From an uncultured Chlamydiae bacterium (GTDB taxonomy: Bacteria; Chlamydiota; Chlamydiia; Chlamydiales; SM23-39): a stretch of 22,225 nucleotides of DNA. Shown here one piece after another: positions 13,794 to 20,893 of this stretch; the first letter of the stretch is position 1; each line of letters starts with the position of its first letter. The stretch covers positions 1 to 22,225 of the forward strand of contig CAISYW010000120.1 in NCBI GenBank assembly GCA_903889795.1, read 5' to 3'. Under the pieces are notes generated by a model, which saw only the letters and a program-made list of their open reading frames with translations, did not search any database and had not been told where the DNA came from. The translations under genes were made by a program, and so were the position numbers.

Positions 13794-14623
13794 AAGAACT
13801 ATCGACTTTTGGGATCGGCGGTCCGATTCGTTTTTATCTGGAAGTTTCGCAAATTTTTGAAATTCAGCAAGCGATCGAGTGGGCTTTGGTTCACAAAGTT
13901 CCTTATTTTATTCTCGGAAAAGGATCGAATAGTCTTTTTGATGATCGGGGTTTTAACGGCCTGGTGATCCATAATAAAATTGATTTTTGTAACTATGACG
14001 GCTGTTGCGTGTCTGTAGGCGCGGGGTATTCATTTTCCCTGCTTGGTTCCCAAACGGCCAAGAGAGGTTTATCCGGACTTGAGTTTGCGTCAGGGATTCC
14101 GGGGAGTGTCGGCGGCGCGATCTATATGAATGCAGGTGCAAATGGCCAGGAAACAGCCCAAGTCATAGAAGAGGTTCTCTATTTTGATCCATCCTGCGGT
14201 GATAAAATCATTTCGCGCGAGCAGATGGCCTTTGGACACAGAGAGTCTTCTTTCCAATCGATGCGCGGGGCGATTCTTTCTGCACGGTTTAAGCTAACAG
14301 AAAATAACGATGCACGAAAAAATCAACTCGCTTATATCAACTATCGTATGACAAGCCAGCCATATAATGAAAAGAGCGCAGGGTGTGTCTTTCGCAATCC
14401 CTCGAAAGAATTGTCCGCAGGAGCGTTGATCGATCAATGCGGTTTAAAAGGACTTCGATATGGCGGAGCGGAGGTTTCCAGGATCCATGCCAATTTCATC
14501 GTCAATATTTCGCAAGCTTCGAGTGCTGATGTGATGGCCTTGATCCAGCAAGTGCAGCAGCAAGTTTATGAAAAAACAAAAATTAAGTTGGAGTACGAAG
14601 TGCGGTTGGTGCCTTTTGAATAA
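13754..14623 (+). CDS. murB: UDP-N-acetylenolpyruvoylglucosamine reductase
   Basis: The 289-residue flavoenzyme makes UDP-N-acetylmuramate in peptidoglycan synthesis. STFGIGGP (17-24), LGKGSN (54-59) and SGIPGSVGGAIYMNAGA (113-129) form the FAD-binding part. HRESSF (162-167) corresponds to the YR.S.F block of type II MurB. SAGCVFRNP (208-216) holds the catalytic proton donor position, here Cys211, a known alternative to Ser. HANFIVN and the C-terminal YEVRLVP with Glu282 complete the site. The start at 13754 overlaps nusB by 40 bases, which suggests coupled translation. Presence of murB fits the complete or partial peptidoglycan route of environmental chlamydiae. Confidence 0.95.
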   Translation: MRIEELFRNGHSLKELSTFGIGGPIRFYLEVSQIFEIQQAIEWALVHKVPYFILGKGSNSLFDDRGFNGLVIHNKIDFCNYDGCCVSVGAGYSFSLLGSQTAKRGLSGLEFASGIPGSVGGAIYMNAGANGQETAQVIEEVLYFDPSCGDKIISREQMAFGHRESSFQSMRGAILSARFKLTENNDARKNQLAYINYRMTSQPYNEKSAGCVFRNPSKELSAGALIDQCGLKGLRYGGAEVSRIHANFIVNISQASSADVMALIQQVQQQVYEKTKIKLEYEVRLVPFE

Positions 14624-15428
14624 TGAATTTCGAGCGGACCTGCATATTCATAGCTGTTGTTCGGATGGGACGGATACGCCATTGAAAATTTTGGATTTGG
14701 CGAAGGCGGCCAATTTGTCGGGATTGTCGATTACCGATCACGACACCATTCAGGCATATACACCGGAGATTTTTGCAGCAGCCCGGGAACTTCAGCTGGA
14801 ATTATTGAGGGGCGTTGAGATTTCATCGGAATGGCAAGGGCTGACTGTCCACATTTTGGCCTATGCTTTTGATGAGCATTTGCAGGAATTTCTCACTCAG
14901 GTCCAGGAGCGCCGAATTGAGCGCAATCGTCGGATTTTAGAAAAACTGAAAAAGAAAGGCATTGATATCGACGAGCAAGAGCTCAAATCGCGCGGTCCCT
15001 TGCAAATCGTAGGTCGTTCGCATATCGCTGCGGCGATGTTGAAAATGAAAGCCGTTGCGTCAACTCAGGAAGCTTTTGAGCGTTATTTGAAAGACGATGC
15101 CAGCTGTTATGCTACGGGCGGAAAATTTGCTCCCCATGAAGTCATCCATGCGATTCATCGGGAAAATGGTCTTGCTGTGTTGGCTCATCCCCATTTTTTA
15201 AAACGCGGACGATTTTTGCGGGAAATTCTGTGCCTTCCCTGGGATGGAATTGAGTGTTATTATAGCCGGCTTCCGAAAGAACAGGAAACGCCGTGGATTA
15301 AAATCGCCCGCGAGCATAATTGGCTGATTACAGGCGGGTCGGATTATCATGGCAGCCTTCGTCCTTATATTCCGATCGGCGCTTCATGGGTAGATGAAGA
15401 GATGTTTCGAAAGATTGCCAGACGATGA
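14616..15428 (+). CDS. PHP-domain phosphoesterase (RNase AM / nucleoside 3',5'-bisphosphate phosphatase type)
   Basis: The protein of about 270 residues belongs to the PHP family close to YciV/TrpH, metal-dependent phosphoesterases acting on nucleotides or RNA 5' ends. The metal ligands are seen as RADLHIHS with His10 and His12, TDHDT (40-44), GVEIS near 69, LAHPH, and GSDYHG near the end. I choose a TTG start at 14616, which overlaps the murB stop and puts three residues before RADLHIHS. An ATG at 14568 would add 16 residues that read the end of murB in another frame and look non-protein-like. The end overlaps folC by four bases (ATGA). The exact substrate is not deducible. Confidence 0.85.
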   Translation: MNNEFRADLHIHSCCSDGTDTPLKILDLAKAANLSGLSITDHDTIQAYTPEIFAAARELQLELLRGVEISSEWQGLTVHILAYAFDEHLQEFLTQVQERRIERNRRILEKLKKKGIDIDEQELKSRGPLQIVGRSHIAAAMLKMKAVASTQEAFERYLKDDASCYATGGKFAPHEVIHAIHRENGLAVLAHPHFLKRGRFLREILCLPWDGIECYYSRLPKEQETPWIKIAREHNWLITGGSDYHGSLRPYIPIGASWVDEEMFRKIARR

Positions 15429-16561
15429 CTGATTGGGTTCAGCGCCTTTTTTCCTGCGCCGTTCATTCAACATCTAAAAGAGATCTTTTGACGATGCGCA
15501 GCATCGATGCCTGGCAGGGGCATCTTCATAGGCGCTTTGCCTCGATTCATATCGCGGGGACTAATGGGAAAGGATCTGTGGCGCTCAAGATCGCATCGGC
15601 TCTCTGCGCAACCGGACTCAAAGTGGGTCTTTATACTTCGCCGCATATTTCTACCTATCGCGAACGCATTCAGGTCAATGGGGCGTTGATTGATGAAGAG
15701 TTCGTCATGGGGTATCTTCCCAAGCTCTTTGCGATGATTGAAAAAAAAGGCCTTACGCCGATTTATTTTGATTTGCTGACGGCTCTTGCCTTCGAATATT
15801 TTGCCGCTCAAAAAATCGACATGGCTGTGATCGAAGTGGGATTGGGTGGAGAGTTTGACGCAACGAATGTCATTGTGCCAAAACTCTCGGTAATCACTTC
15901 GATCGAATACGACCATTGCGATATTCTGGGATGCACTTTGGAAGAAATCGCAAAAGCGAAAGCCGGCATTATTAAAGAAGGCGTTCCCGTTGTCCTGGGA
16001 TCTAGAGCGAGATTGGCTCCCATTCTCGATGCAGCCCGAGGAAAAGCGATTCTGGCTCCTGAAGTTGGAGGGTTTTACGATCATGAAAATAATGCAACCG
16101 CTCGCGCTGCTCTTGAAGCTCTGAATGTTCCCGAATCTGCCATTGCGATTGGTCTTCAAAGACGTCCTCCCTGCCGATTCGAGCTTGTCGATCCTCGTCC
16201 GATTGTGTTGGATGTGGCTCATAATCCCGATGGTTTTGCTCATCTGAGGCAAGCCTTGGAATGGCACTACCCCGGTCAACGGTTTCATTTTATTTTGGCG
16301 ATGAGTAAAGAGAGAAACGCGGCAGAATGCGTACGTCAGTTAGGGGATCTTCCTATCCGGATTGCTTGTATCTCCAACGATCATGCACGGCTCTTATCGG
16401 CTTGCGATTTGTTCAACCAACTTCGATCAAACGGTTTTACTCAAGCCTATCATGCTTTATCGCTTGAAGATGCAATCCAATTTCATGAACCGACAGTCAT
16501 TTGTGGAACTTTTTTTATTATGAGCGATGTTCGGCGGCTGTTAACAATAAATCCAAAATAG
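15425..16561 (+). CDS. folC: Folylpolyglutamate synthase / dihydrofolate synthase
   Basis: The 378-residue Mur-ligase-type enzyme adds glutamate to folates. IAGTNGKGS (43-51) is the ATP P-loop; LYTSPHIS (64-71) and ERI(Q)VNG follow. EVGLGGEFDATN carries the metal-binding Glu and His-equivalent region. SIEYDHCDILG holds the second metal block, and LDVAHNPDGF lies in the C-terminal domain. Length is at the short end, with a reduced C-terminal domain. It is the last gene of the nusB operon and overlaps the PHP gene by ATGA. The 3' end overlaps the convergent methyltransferase by 21 bases. A 273-codon frame on the opposite strand is a shadow. Confidence 0.94.
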   Translation: MTDWVQRLFSCAVHSTSKRDLLTMRSIDAWQGHLHRRFASIHIAGTNGKGSVALKIASALCATGLKVGLYTSPHISTYRERIQVNGALIDEEFVMGYLPKLFAMIEKKGLTPIYFDLLTALAFEYFAAQKIDMAVIEVGLGGEFDATNVIVPKLSVITSIEYDHCDILGCTLEEIAKAKAGIIKEGVPVVLGSRARLAPILDAARGKAILAPEVGGFYDHENNATARAALEALNVPESAIAIGLQRRPPCRFELVDPRPIVLDVAHNPDGFAHLRQALEWHYPGQRFHFILAMSKERNAAECVRQLGDLPIRIACISNDHARLLSACDLFNQLRSNGFTQAYHALSLEDAIQFHEPTVICGTFFIMSDVRRLLTINPK

Positions 16562-17119
16562 AGAAGGAGAAGCCTGCCGGTTGACCCAGCGATGGTGACA
16601 GATCTGCCATTTTGCATGGGGAAGTTGCCGCGCCCAATTGAGGATCGCGCTCTCTTCTTTTTCTCCTTCGAGATGGCCGGGATAACAGGTTACGGAGATC
16701 GCGCCATGCGGCGCTAAAAGATCTGCCGCTTTTTGCAGGCTTTGCAGAGTTGTGGGTGTTTGGGTCGTGATTGTCTTGTCGCCGCCGGGAAGATAGCCGA
16801 GATTGTAGACGATCAGCCGAGGAGAAGCGGGGAGGGGAAGGCGATCAATATTTCCATGGCAGAGTTGATGAAGCGAGACTCGAGCGAAATGCGATGCGGG
16901 AATCGCACTCTGCAAAAGCGCAGAGGTCTTGTTGAGTGCGCTTTGCTGTACATCGAGGCCGAATAACAGGCTTTCGGGATATGTCAATAAAAGCTCTGCA
17001 AGGATCATTGTATCGTGGCCGTTGCCGCAGGTGGCATCGATTGCTATGCCGCCCGCGCACAGAAGCTCTTTCCAGTATGCATGCGCCAACGATAGATGGG
17101 GTGAGTGTCTTTTTTCCAT
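16541..17119 (-). CDS. MnmM/YtqB-type tRNA wobble-uridine methyltransferase
   Basis: The class I SAM-dependent methyltransferase has IDATCGNGHDTMILAE (SAM-binding motif I), FGLDVQ (motif II acidic residue) and the hallmark YNLGYLPGGDK followed by TQTPTTLQSL. Later come YPGHLEGEKEESAI and NRQASPSLFWIY. This set fits the YtqB family, of which B. subtilis MnmM methylates nm5s2U to mnm5s2U at tRNA position 34; the substrate here is inferred. Start choice is uncertain: in-frame starts at 17155 (TTG), 17149, 17128 and 17119 have no clear ribosome-binding site. I use 17119 because it gives the usual short lead to motif I. It converges on folC with a 21-base overlap. Confidence 0.85.
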   Translation of the reverse strand: MEKRHSPHLSLAHAYWKELLCAGGIAIDATCGNGHDTMILAELLLTYPESLLFGLDVQQSALNKTSALLQSAIPASHFARVSLHQLCHGNIDRLPLPASPRLIVYNLGYLPGGDKTITTQTPTTLQSLQKAADLLAPHGAISVTCYPGHLEGEKEESAILNWARQLPHAKWQICHHRWVNRQASPSLFWIYC

Positions 17120-17255
17120 TCGATTCATTGATTTAAGAACACTAAGCATACCCAAAAGGATTGATCTTTCAACGAGCTTTTACTTTCTTTACAGCTAAAA
17201 TTTTAGTATCAATTTATAGGTTTTTTCATGTTAGGATCGGTGCGAGAATTTTGTG

Positions 17256-17284
17256 TTGTTCTCTATTGACGCTTGAGGTATCAT
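17256..17284 (+). promoter_or_regulatory. Possible promoter of the tRNA-Val / ThrRS-like transcript
   Basis: TTGTTC and TATCAT are 17 bases apart, placing a start about 9 bases before the tRNA. TTGACG at 17266 is a better -35 box but has no matching -10. Low certainty. Confidence 0.3.
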
Positions 17285-17299
17285 TTCTTTTTTTCGTTA

Positions 17300-17373
17300 G
17301 GGGTATTAGCTCAGTTGGTTAGAGCGCCACGTTGACATCGTGGAGGTCGGTTGTTCGAGTCAACTATATCCCA
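17300..17373 (+). tRNA. tRNA-Val (anticodon GAC)
   Basis: A complete cloverleaf of 74 bases. The acceptor GGGGTAT pairs with ATATCCC (one G-U), AGCTCAGTTGGTTAGAGC is the D arm, CCACG-TTGACAT-CGTGG holds anticodon GAC, GGTTG-TTCGAGT-CAACT is the T arm, and A is the discriminator. CCA is not encoded. Only four bases separate it from the ATG of the next gene, so the two must share a transcript or the gene starts elsewhere. Confidence 0.96.
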
Positions 17374-17377
17374 ATAC

Positions 17378-18583
17378 ATGACAGATCATCCTTTTTTACA
17401 AACATTAGCGTCGCGGATTCTCGCGGCAGCACTTTCTGAATGCCTTCCCGGTTTGACGATTTTAGCCGTCGAAGAGGCATTTGGTGGTTTTTTCTGCGAT
17501 TTTACATTTTCACATCCTTTTTCTTCGGAAATTCTCATCCAGCTTGAAGAGCGCATTCGTCAAATTGTACGGGAAAAACGCGAGATTCGCCGAATGGAAA
17601 TGGTGCCTTTCTGTGCATCGGAATTTTTGAAAAAATCCGGCCAGATCGAGCGCGCTGCCCAGGCGTTAGATCAGGAAGGTTATGTTCGGTTGGTTCAGAT
17701 GGGGCCTTTCGTGGACTTGTGCGAGAGTCCTTGCGGGCGCCATACAGGCGAGGCGGGGATTTTGCGGCTATTGGATCGGAAAGAGCTGGGAAGGGGTTGC
17801 TATCGGATTTTTGGAATCGCCGCCTTATCAAAGGAAGAATTGAGATCCCAGATTCAGCGATGGAAGAGATTTCCCGAAGTGGATCATGAAAGTCGAGGAA
17901 TCGATCGGGGATACTGGGAAACGGTTGAGGGGGAAAGGATCTGGTTGACGCCAGGACTTGACGCTCGACGAAAGATGGCCGCTCTTTGGCGAGAAAATTT
18001 TTCGCCGATCGCTATGGAAATAGAGGGTAGCGAGAATAAACAGAGGTTAATTTCGGAGAGTAGAAAAAAAATTCCTATCATGCAGTTTCTTAGGCATGAG
18101 GAGAGCGCGGCTCATGTGCGCGGACTGCTGGATCACTATAATTCCCTGGTCTTGCAAGTCAATTCTTTTGGTGATAATGAACGAGACTGCATTTCGTTCT
18201 TGCAAAACGTTCATAAATCTCTTACTATTTTGCGCTTTACCTTTCGTATCCGCTATTTTGGCAAAAAGCAAAAAGAGGGGGCGCTTGACCGTGCTCTACT
18301 TCAACTGGGTTGGAAAGCGGATGCAGGGGGGAATAGCGATGAGCCGAGACTGGAGTTTCTTGTAAGAGATTCTCTCCAATGTGAATGGGTCGTAGCTTCA
18401 ATACAAGAGTTGCGTCGAAAAGGTGTGATTTGTTTGACGGTGTGGGTTGAAAGAAACCTGGCTCTTGTGTTAGAAAATGATGAAGAAAGCATGGTTTCTA
18501 ACCAGCGCGTCGAAAATCGAAGCGAAAGGTTAGATGATCATAATCTAAATGATACTGCAAGTGTTAGCAGGAGAGTTGATTGA
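17378..18583 (+). CDS. Degenerate threonyl-tRNA-synthetase-like protein
   Basis: The 401-residue protein aligns by eye with ThrRS without the first (TGS) and last (anticodon-binding) domains. Residues 7-165 follow the N2 editing domain: ILAAALSECLPG, GGFFCDFTFSHPF, FVDLCESPCGRHTGE, CYRIFGIAALSKEEL. Residues 186-207 resemble the core entry (WLTPGLDARRKMAALWREN). LRHEES (238-243) looks like class II motif 2, and 266-342 follow the later core (ALDRALLQLGW, RLEFLVRDSLQCEW). Editing residues are mostly lost: the HxxxH histidines are Thr9 and Arg13, and only Cys115 of CxxxH stays. No motif 3, zinc ligands or anticodon domain is seen. The gene directly precedes infC, with a 4-base overlap, as thrS does in many bacteria. 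It is probably catalytically dead; a regulatory, tRNA-binding or decaying role is possible. Confidence 0.72.
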   Translation: MTDHPFLQTLASRILAAALSECLPGLTILAVEEAFGGFFCDFTFSHPFSSEILIQLEERIRQIVREKREIRRMEMVPFCASEFLKKSGQIERAAQALDQEGYVRLVQMGPFVDLCESPCGRHTGEAGILRLLDRKELGRGCYRIFGIAALSKEELRSQIQRWKRFPEVDHESRGIDRGYWETVEGERIWLTPGLDARRKMAALWRENFSPIAMEIEGSENKQRLISESRKKIPIMQFLRHEESAAHVRGLLDHYNSLVLQVNSFGDNERDCISFLQNVHKSLTILRFTFRIRYFGKKQKEGALDRALLQLGWKADAGGNSDEPRLEFLVRDSLQCEWVVASIQELRRKGVICLTVWVERNLALVLENDEESMVSNQRVENRSERLDDHNLNDTASVSRRVD

Positions 18584-19155
18584 GAATTAACAGGGAAATA
18601 CGTGCAGATCGTCTGCGTGTAATTACGGAAGATGGTGAACAGTTAGGGATTTTAACCCTGCGCGAAGCGTTAGCGAAAGCGGAAGAATACGGATTAGATC
18701 TGATTGAAATTGCTCCGACAGCTAAGCCGCCCGTTGCGAAGATCATTGATTACGGAAAGTTTCGCTATCTCCAACAGAAAAAGGAAAAAGACAGCAGAAA
18801 GTCGCAAGTTCAGATTAAGGTGAAGGAAATCAAATTTAAGCCGAATATTGATACACACGATTTCCAGACCAAAGTCAAACATGCGCGTGAATTCTTGCTC
18901 AAGGGCGACAAAGTACGGATCAATTGTGTGTTCCGTGGACGTGAAATGCTCCATCTTGAGCGAGGAGAAAATGTAATTAATCAGTTTTGTTTGGAACTCG
19001 CCGATATCGCGGCTCTTGAGATGCCTCCAAAACTAATGGGACGATCGATGTCTACGACGCTCGCACCGAGCGGCAAAAGACCTAAACTACCACCGAAACG
19101 AGCTGAGCAAGGAGATAGCAGCCGTGCCGAAGATGAAAACCCGAAAAGCAGTTAA
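18580..19155 (+). CDS. infC: Translation initiation factor IF-3
   Basis: The 191-residue protein has both IF3 domains. The N-domain reads INREIRADRLRVI, GEQLGIL, DLIEIAP and PPVAKIIDYGKFRY, then a lysine-rich linker. The C-domain reads VKEIKFKPNIDTHDF, FLLKGDKVRINCVFRGREM and a final PKLMGRSMSTTLAP. A ~20-residue charged tail follows. It binds the 30S subunit and checks the start codon. The start is TTG at 18580, with AGGAG six bases upstream. An ATT at 18586, of the kind used by E. coli infC, is in frame but too far from that site. The TTGA overlap with the upstream stop suggests coupling. The tail overlaps rpmI by 32 bases. Confidence 0.95.
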   Translation: MRINREIRADRLRVITEDGEQLGILTLREALAKAEEYGLDLIEIAPTAKPPVAKIIDYGKFRYLQQKKEKDSRKSQVQIKVKEIKFKPNIDTHDFQTKVKHAREFLLKGDKVRINCVFRGREMLHLERGENVINQFCLELADIAALEMPPKLMGRSMSTTLAPSGKRPKLPPKRAEQGDSSRAEDENPKSS

Positions 19156-19318
19156 AGCAAGATTTCGCGTAACTGGGACAGGCAAACTGAAAAGAATGCG
19201 CCCCGGACGCCGCCATATGTTGACGAAGAAAAGCGCTAAGCGAAAAAGAAGCTTGGGCAAGTCACGTCTCGTCGATGAAGGCCAATTGAAAATGTATAAG
19301 AACATGATGGGCGTATAA
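19124..19318 (+). CDS. rpmI: 50S ribosomal protein L35
   Basis: The 64-residue basic protein matches L35: PKMKTRKAVKARF at the N-terminus, GKLKRMRPGRRHMLTKKSAKRKR in the middle and a short helical end. The GTG start has AAGGAGAT seven bases upstream, inside infC. It ends two bases before rplT, in the usual infC-rpmI-rplT order, where L20 often controls translation of both ribosomal protein genes. Confidence 0.96.
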   Translation: MPKMKTRKAVKARFRVTGTGKLKRMRPGRRHMLTKKSAKRKRSLGKSRLVDEGQLKMYKNMMGV

Positions 19319-19320
19319 CC

Positions 19321-19680
19321 ATGGTACGAATTACTAATGCAGTTGCCGCTCGCCAAAGAACAAAAAAACTCCTGAAGCGCTGCAAGGGATTTTATGGCGA
19401 TCGCAAAAATCACTTAAAACTCAGCAAAGACGCTTTGATGTCTGCGCTGGCATTCAACTATTTGCACCGAAAACAGCGCAAGCGCGATTTTCGAAGGCTT
19501 TGGACGATTCGCATCGGTGTCGCTGCGAAGATCAACGGTCTTTCATATAGTAAATTGATTCACGGCCTGAAAAAAGTCGGCTGTGAAATCGATCGAAAAA
19601 TTATGGCAGATTTGGCGATTCGCGATCCCGAAACGTTCAGTGCTATCGCTAACAAAGCGAAGCAAGGCTTAGCAGCATAA
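19321..19680 (+). CDS. rplT: 50S ribosomal protein L20
   Basis: The 119-residue protein matches L20, which is needed for early 50S assembly. RVTN-like start MVRITNAVAARQRTKK, KRCKGFYGDRKNH, ALMSALAFNYLHRKQRKRDFRRLW, and INGLSYSKLIHGLKKVGCEIDRKIMADLAI are all present, at standard length. The start is two bases after rpmI, so translation is coupled. I did not find an obvious L20-binding mimic in the short upstream spaces. Confidence 0.97.
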   Translation: MVRITNAVAARQRTKKLLKRCKGFYGDRKNHLKLSKDALMSALAFNYLHRKQRKRDFRRLWTIRIGVAAKINGLSYSKLIHGLKKVGCEIDRKIMADLAIRDPETFSAIANKAKQGLAA

Positions 19681-19687
19681 ATCTTCT

Positions 19688-19712
19688 AGGTTCGGATGCT
19701 TCATCCGAGCCT
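19688..19712 (+). promoter_or_regulatory. Strong hairpin between rplT and pheS
   Basis: AGGTTCGGATG pairs with CATCCGAGCCT (one G-U pair) around a 3-base loop, 8 bases after the rplT stop and 30 bases before the pheS ATG. It lacks a T-run, so it is not a normal terminator. It may be a processing site, an RNA-stability element or a pause site that separates ribosomal-protein from synthetase expression. Confidence 0.5.
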
Positions 19713-19742
19713 GGATTGTGTGCACTTCGAATTGTAGGTCGA

Positions 19743-20771
19743 ATGTCTCTTTCTGAAAAAATCAAGCAGTTGCGTCAAGAATTTCTTGCTGAACTGAATG
19801 ATGCTGTTTCATTCAAAGATTTCGAGAATATCAAAGTAAAGTTTCTCGGAAAGAAAGGCCCTGTTCAAGCGTTGATGCTTGAGCTGAAGAACTCTTCACC
19901 TGAAGAGAGACCGGCTCATGGAAAACAGATCAACGATCTGAAAGTAGAATTCATTGCGCTGTGCGATGAGAATCTCAGCCGGATGAAGCTCCGAGAAATG
20001 GATGAGAGGCTGTCGCAAGAAGCAATTGACCCCACATTGCCTGGCCGTCGTCATTATCTAGGCCGTATGCATCCCGTCATGCAAACGATGGATCGTACCA
20101 TTGAGATTTTGATGGGGATGGGCTTTTCGGTACGCCTGGGTCCTGAGCTTGACACTGACTATTACAACTTTGAAGCGCTCAATTTTGCTCCGGATCATCC
20201 GGCCCGCGACATGCAGGATACCTTTTATTTAAATAACGAATGGCTGCTGCGTACTCATACAAGCAACGTTCAAATCCATACAATGGAAGAGTTTTCACCT
20301 CCTTTACGAATCGTTGCTCCGGGGCGTACATTTCGAAATGAGACGATTTCAGCCCGATCACATGTCTTTTTCCACCAACTCGAAGCTTTTTATATCGATC
20401 GGAACGTCTCTTTTGCCGATCTCTTTGCGACCATGGACGAGTTTTGGAGTAAGCTTTTGGGAGAGAAGGTGGTTACGCGTTTTCGACCGAGTTATTTTCC
20501 CTTCGTCGAACCAGGCCTCGAGGTTGATGTGCGGTGTACGGCATGTCGTGGCAAAGGCTGCCGCCTTTGTAAGCAATCGGGATGGTTAGAGGTTTGCGGT
20601 GCGGGTATGATCCATCCGAATGTGCTGAAGAAGGGGAATATCGACCCCGAACAATACAGTGGTTTTGCTTGGGGAATGGGAATCGAGCGGCCTACAATTT
20701 TGCAGCATGATATTCGAGATATTCGAATGTTTTGGCAAAATGATCTTCGATTTCTTTCCCAATTTCCATAG
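19743..20771 (+). CDS. pheS: Phenylalanyl-tRNA synthetase alpha subunit
   Basis: The 342-residue class II synthetase subunit pairs with PheT to charge tRNA-Phe. It begins with the coiled-coil tRNA-binding arm (about residues 1-85), then LPGRRHYLGRMHPVM. RTHTSNVQI(H)TM follows, then GRTFRNE (motif 2), HVFFHQLEAFYID, EPGLEVDVRC, GWLEVCGAGMIHPNVL and SGFAWGMGIERP (motif 3). The ATG at 19743 is used; the in-frame TTG at 19716 lies in the intergenic hairpin tail. AGG lies about 6 bases upstream. pheT does not follow; a tRNA-Ser gene does, 35 bases later. Split pheS and pheT is also my recollection for Chlamydia. Confidence 0.96.
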   Translation: MSLSEKIKQLRQEFLAELNDAVSFKDFENIKVKFLGKKGPVQALMLELKNSSPEERPAHGKQINDLKVEFIALCDENLSRMKLREMDERLSQEAIDPTLPGRRHYLGRMHPVMQTMDRTIEILMGMGFSVRLGPELDTDYYNFEALNFAPDHPARDMQDTFYLNNEWLLRTHTSNVQIHTMEEFSPPLRIVAPGRTFRNETISARSHVFFHQLEAFYIDRNVSFADLFATMDEFWSKLLGEKVVTRFRPSYFPFVEPGLEVDVRCTACRGKGCRLCKQSGWLEVCGAGMIHPNVLKKGNIDPEQYSGFAWGMGIERPTILQHDIRDIRMFWQNDLRFLSQFP

Positions 20772-20806
20772 GAATGATACAATATTTGGAATCAGTTTTT
20801 TTTCAC

Positions 20807-20893
20807 GGAAGAGTGGCAGAGTGGCCGAATGCGCCTGTCTTGAAAACAGGAAACCCCGCGAGGGGTTCGTGGGTTCGAATCCTACCTCTTCCG
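20807..20893 (+). tRNA. tRNA-Ser (anticodon UGA)
   Basis: An 87-base type II tRNA. The acceptor GGAAGAG pairs perfectly with CTCTTCC, CCTGT-CTTGAAA-ACAGG holds anticodon TGA, and ACCCCGCGAGGGGT is the long variable arm. GTGGG-TTCGAAT-CCTAC is the T arm, and G is the discriminator. CCA is not encoded. It follows pheS after 35 bases including a run of eight T. Its 3' end overlaps the end of the opposite-strand recombinase gene, so it is the likely attachment site. Confidence 0.96.

Noticed and set aside
15467..16288. 273-codon minus-strand frame
   Set aside because: It is antisense to folC, whose motifs are intact; composition is biased to Ser, Arg and Asn as expected of a shadow.
17351..17377. 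Upstream extension of the ThrRS-like gene from a TTG inside the tRNA
   Set aside because: It would translate the T arm and acceptor of tRNA-Val; ThrRS similarity begins after the ATG at 17378.
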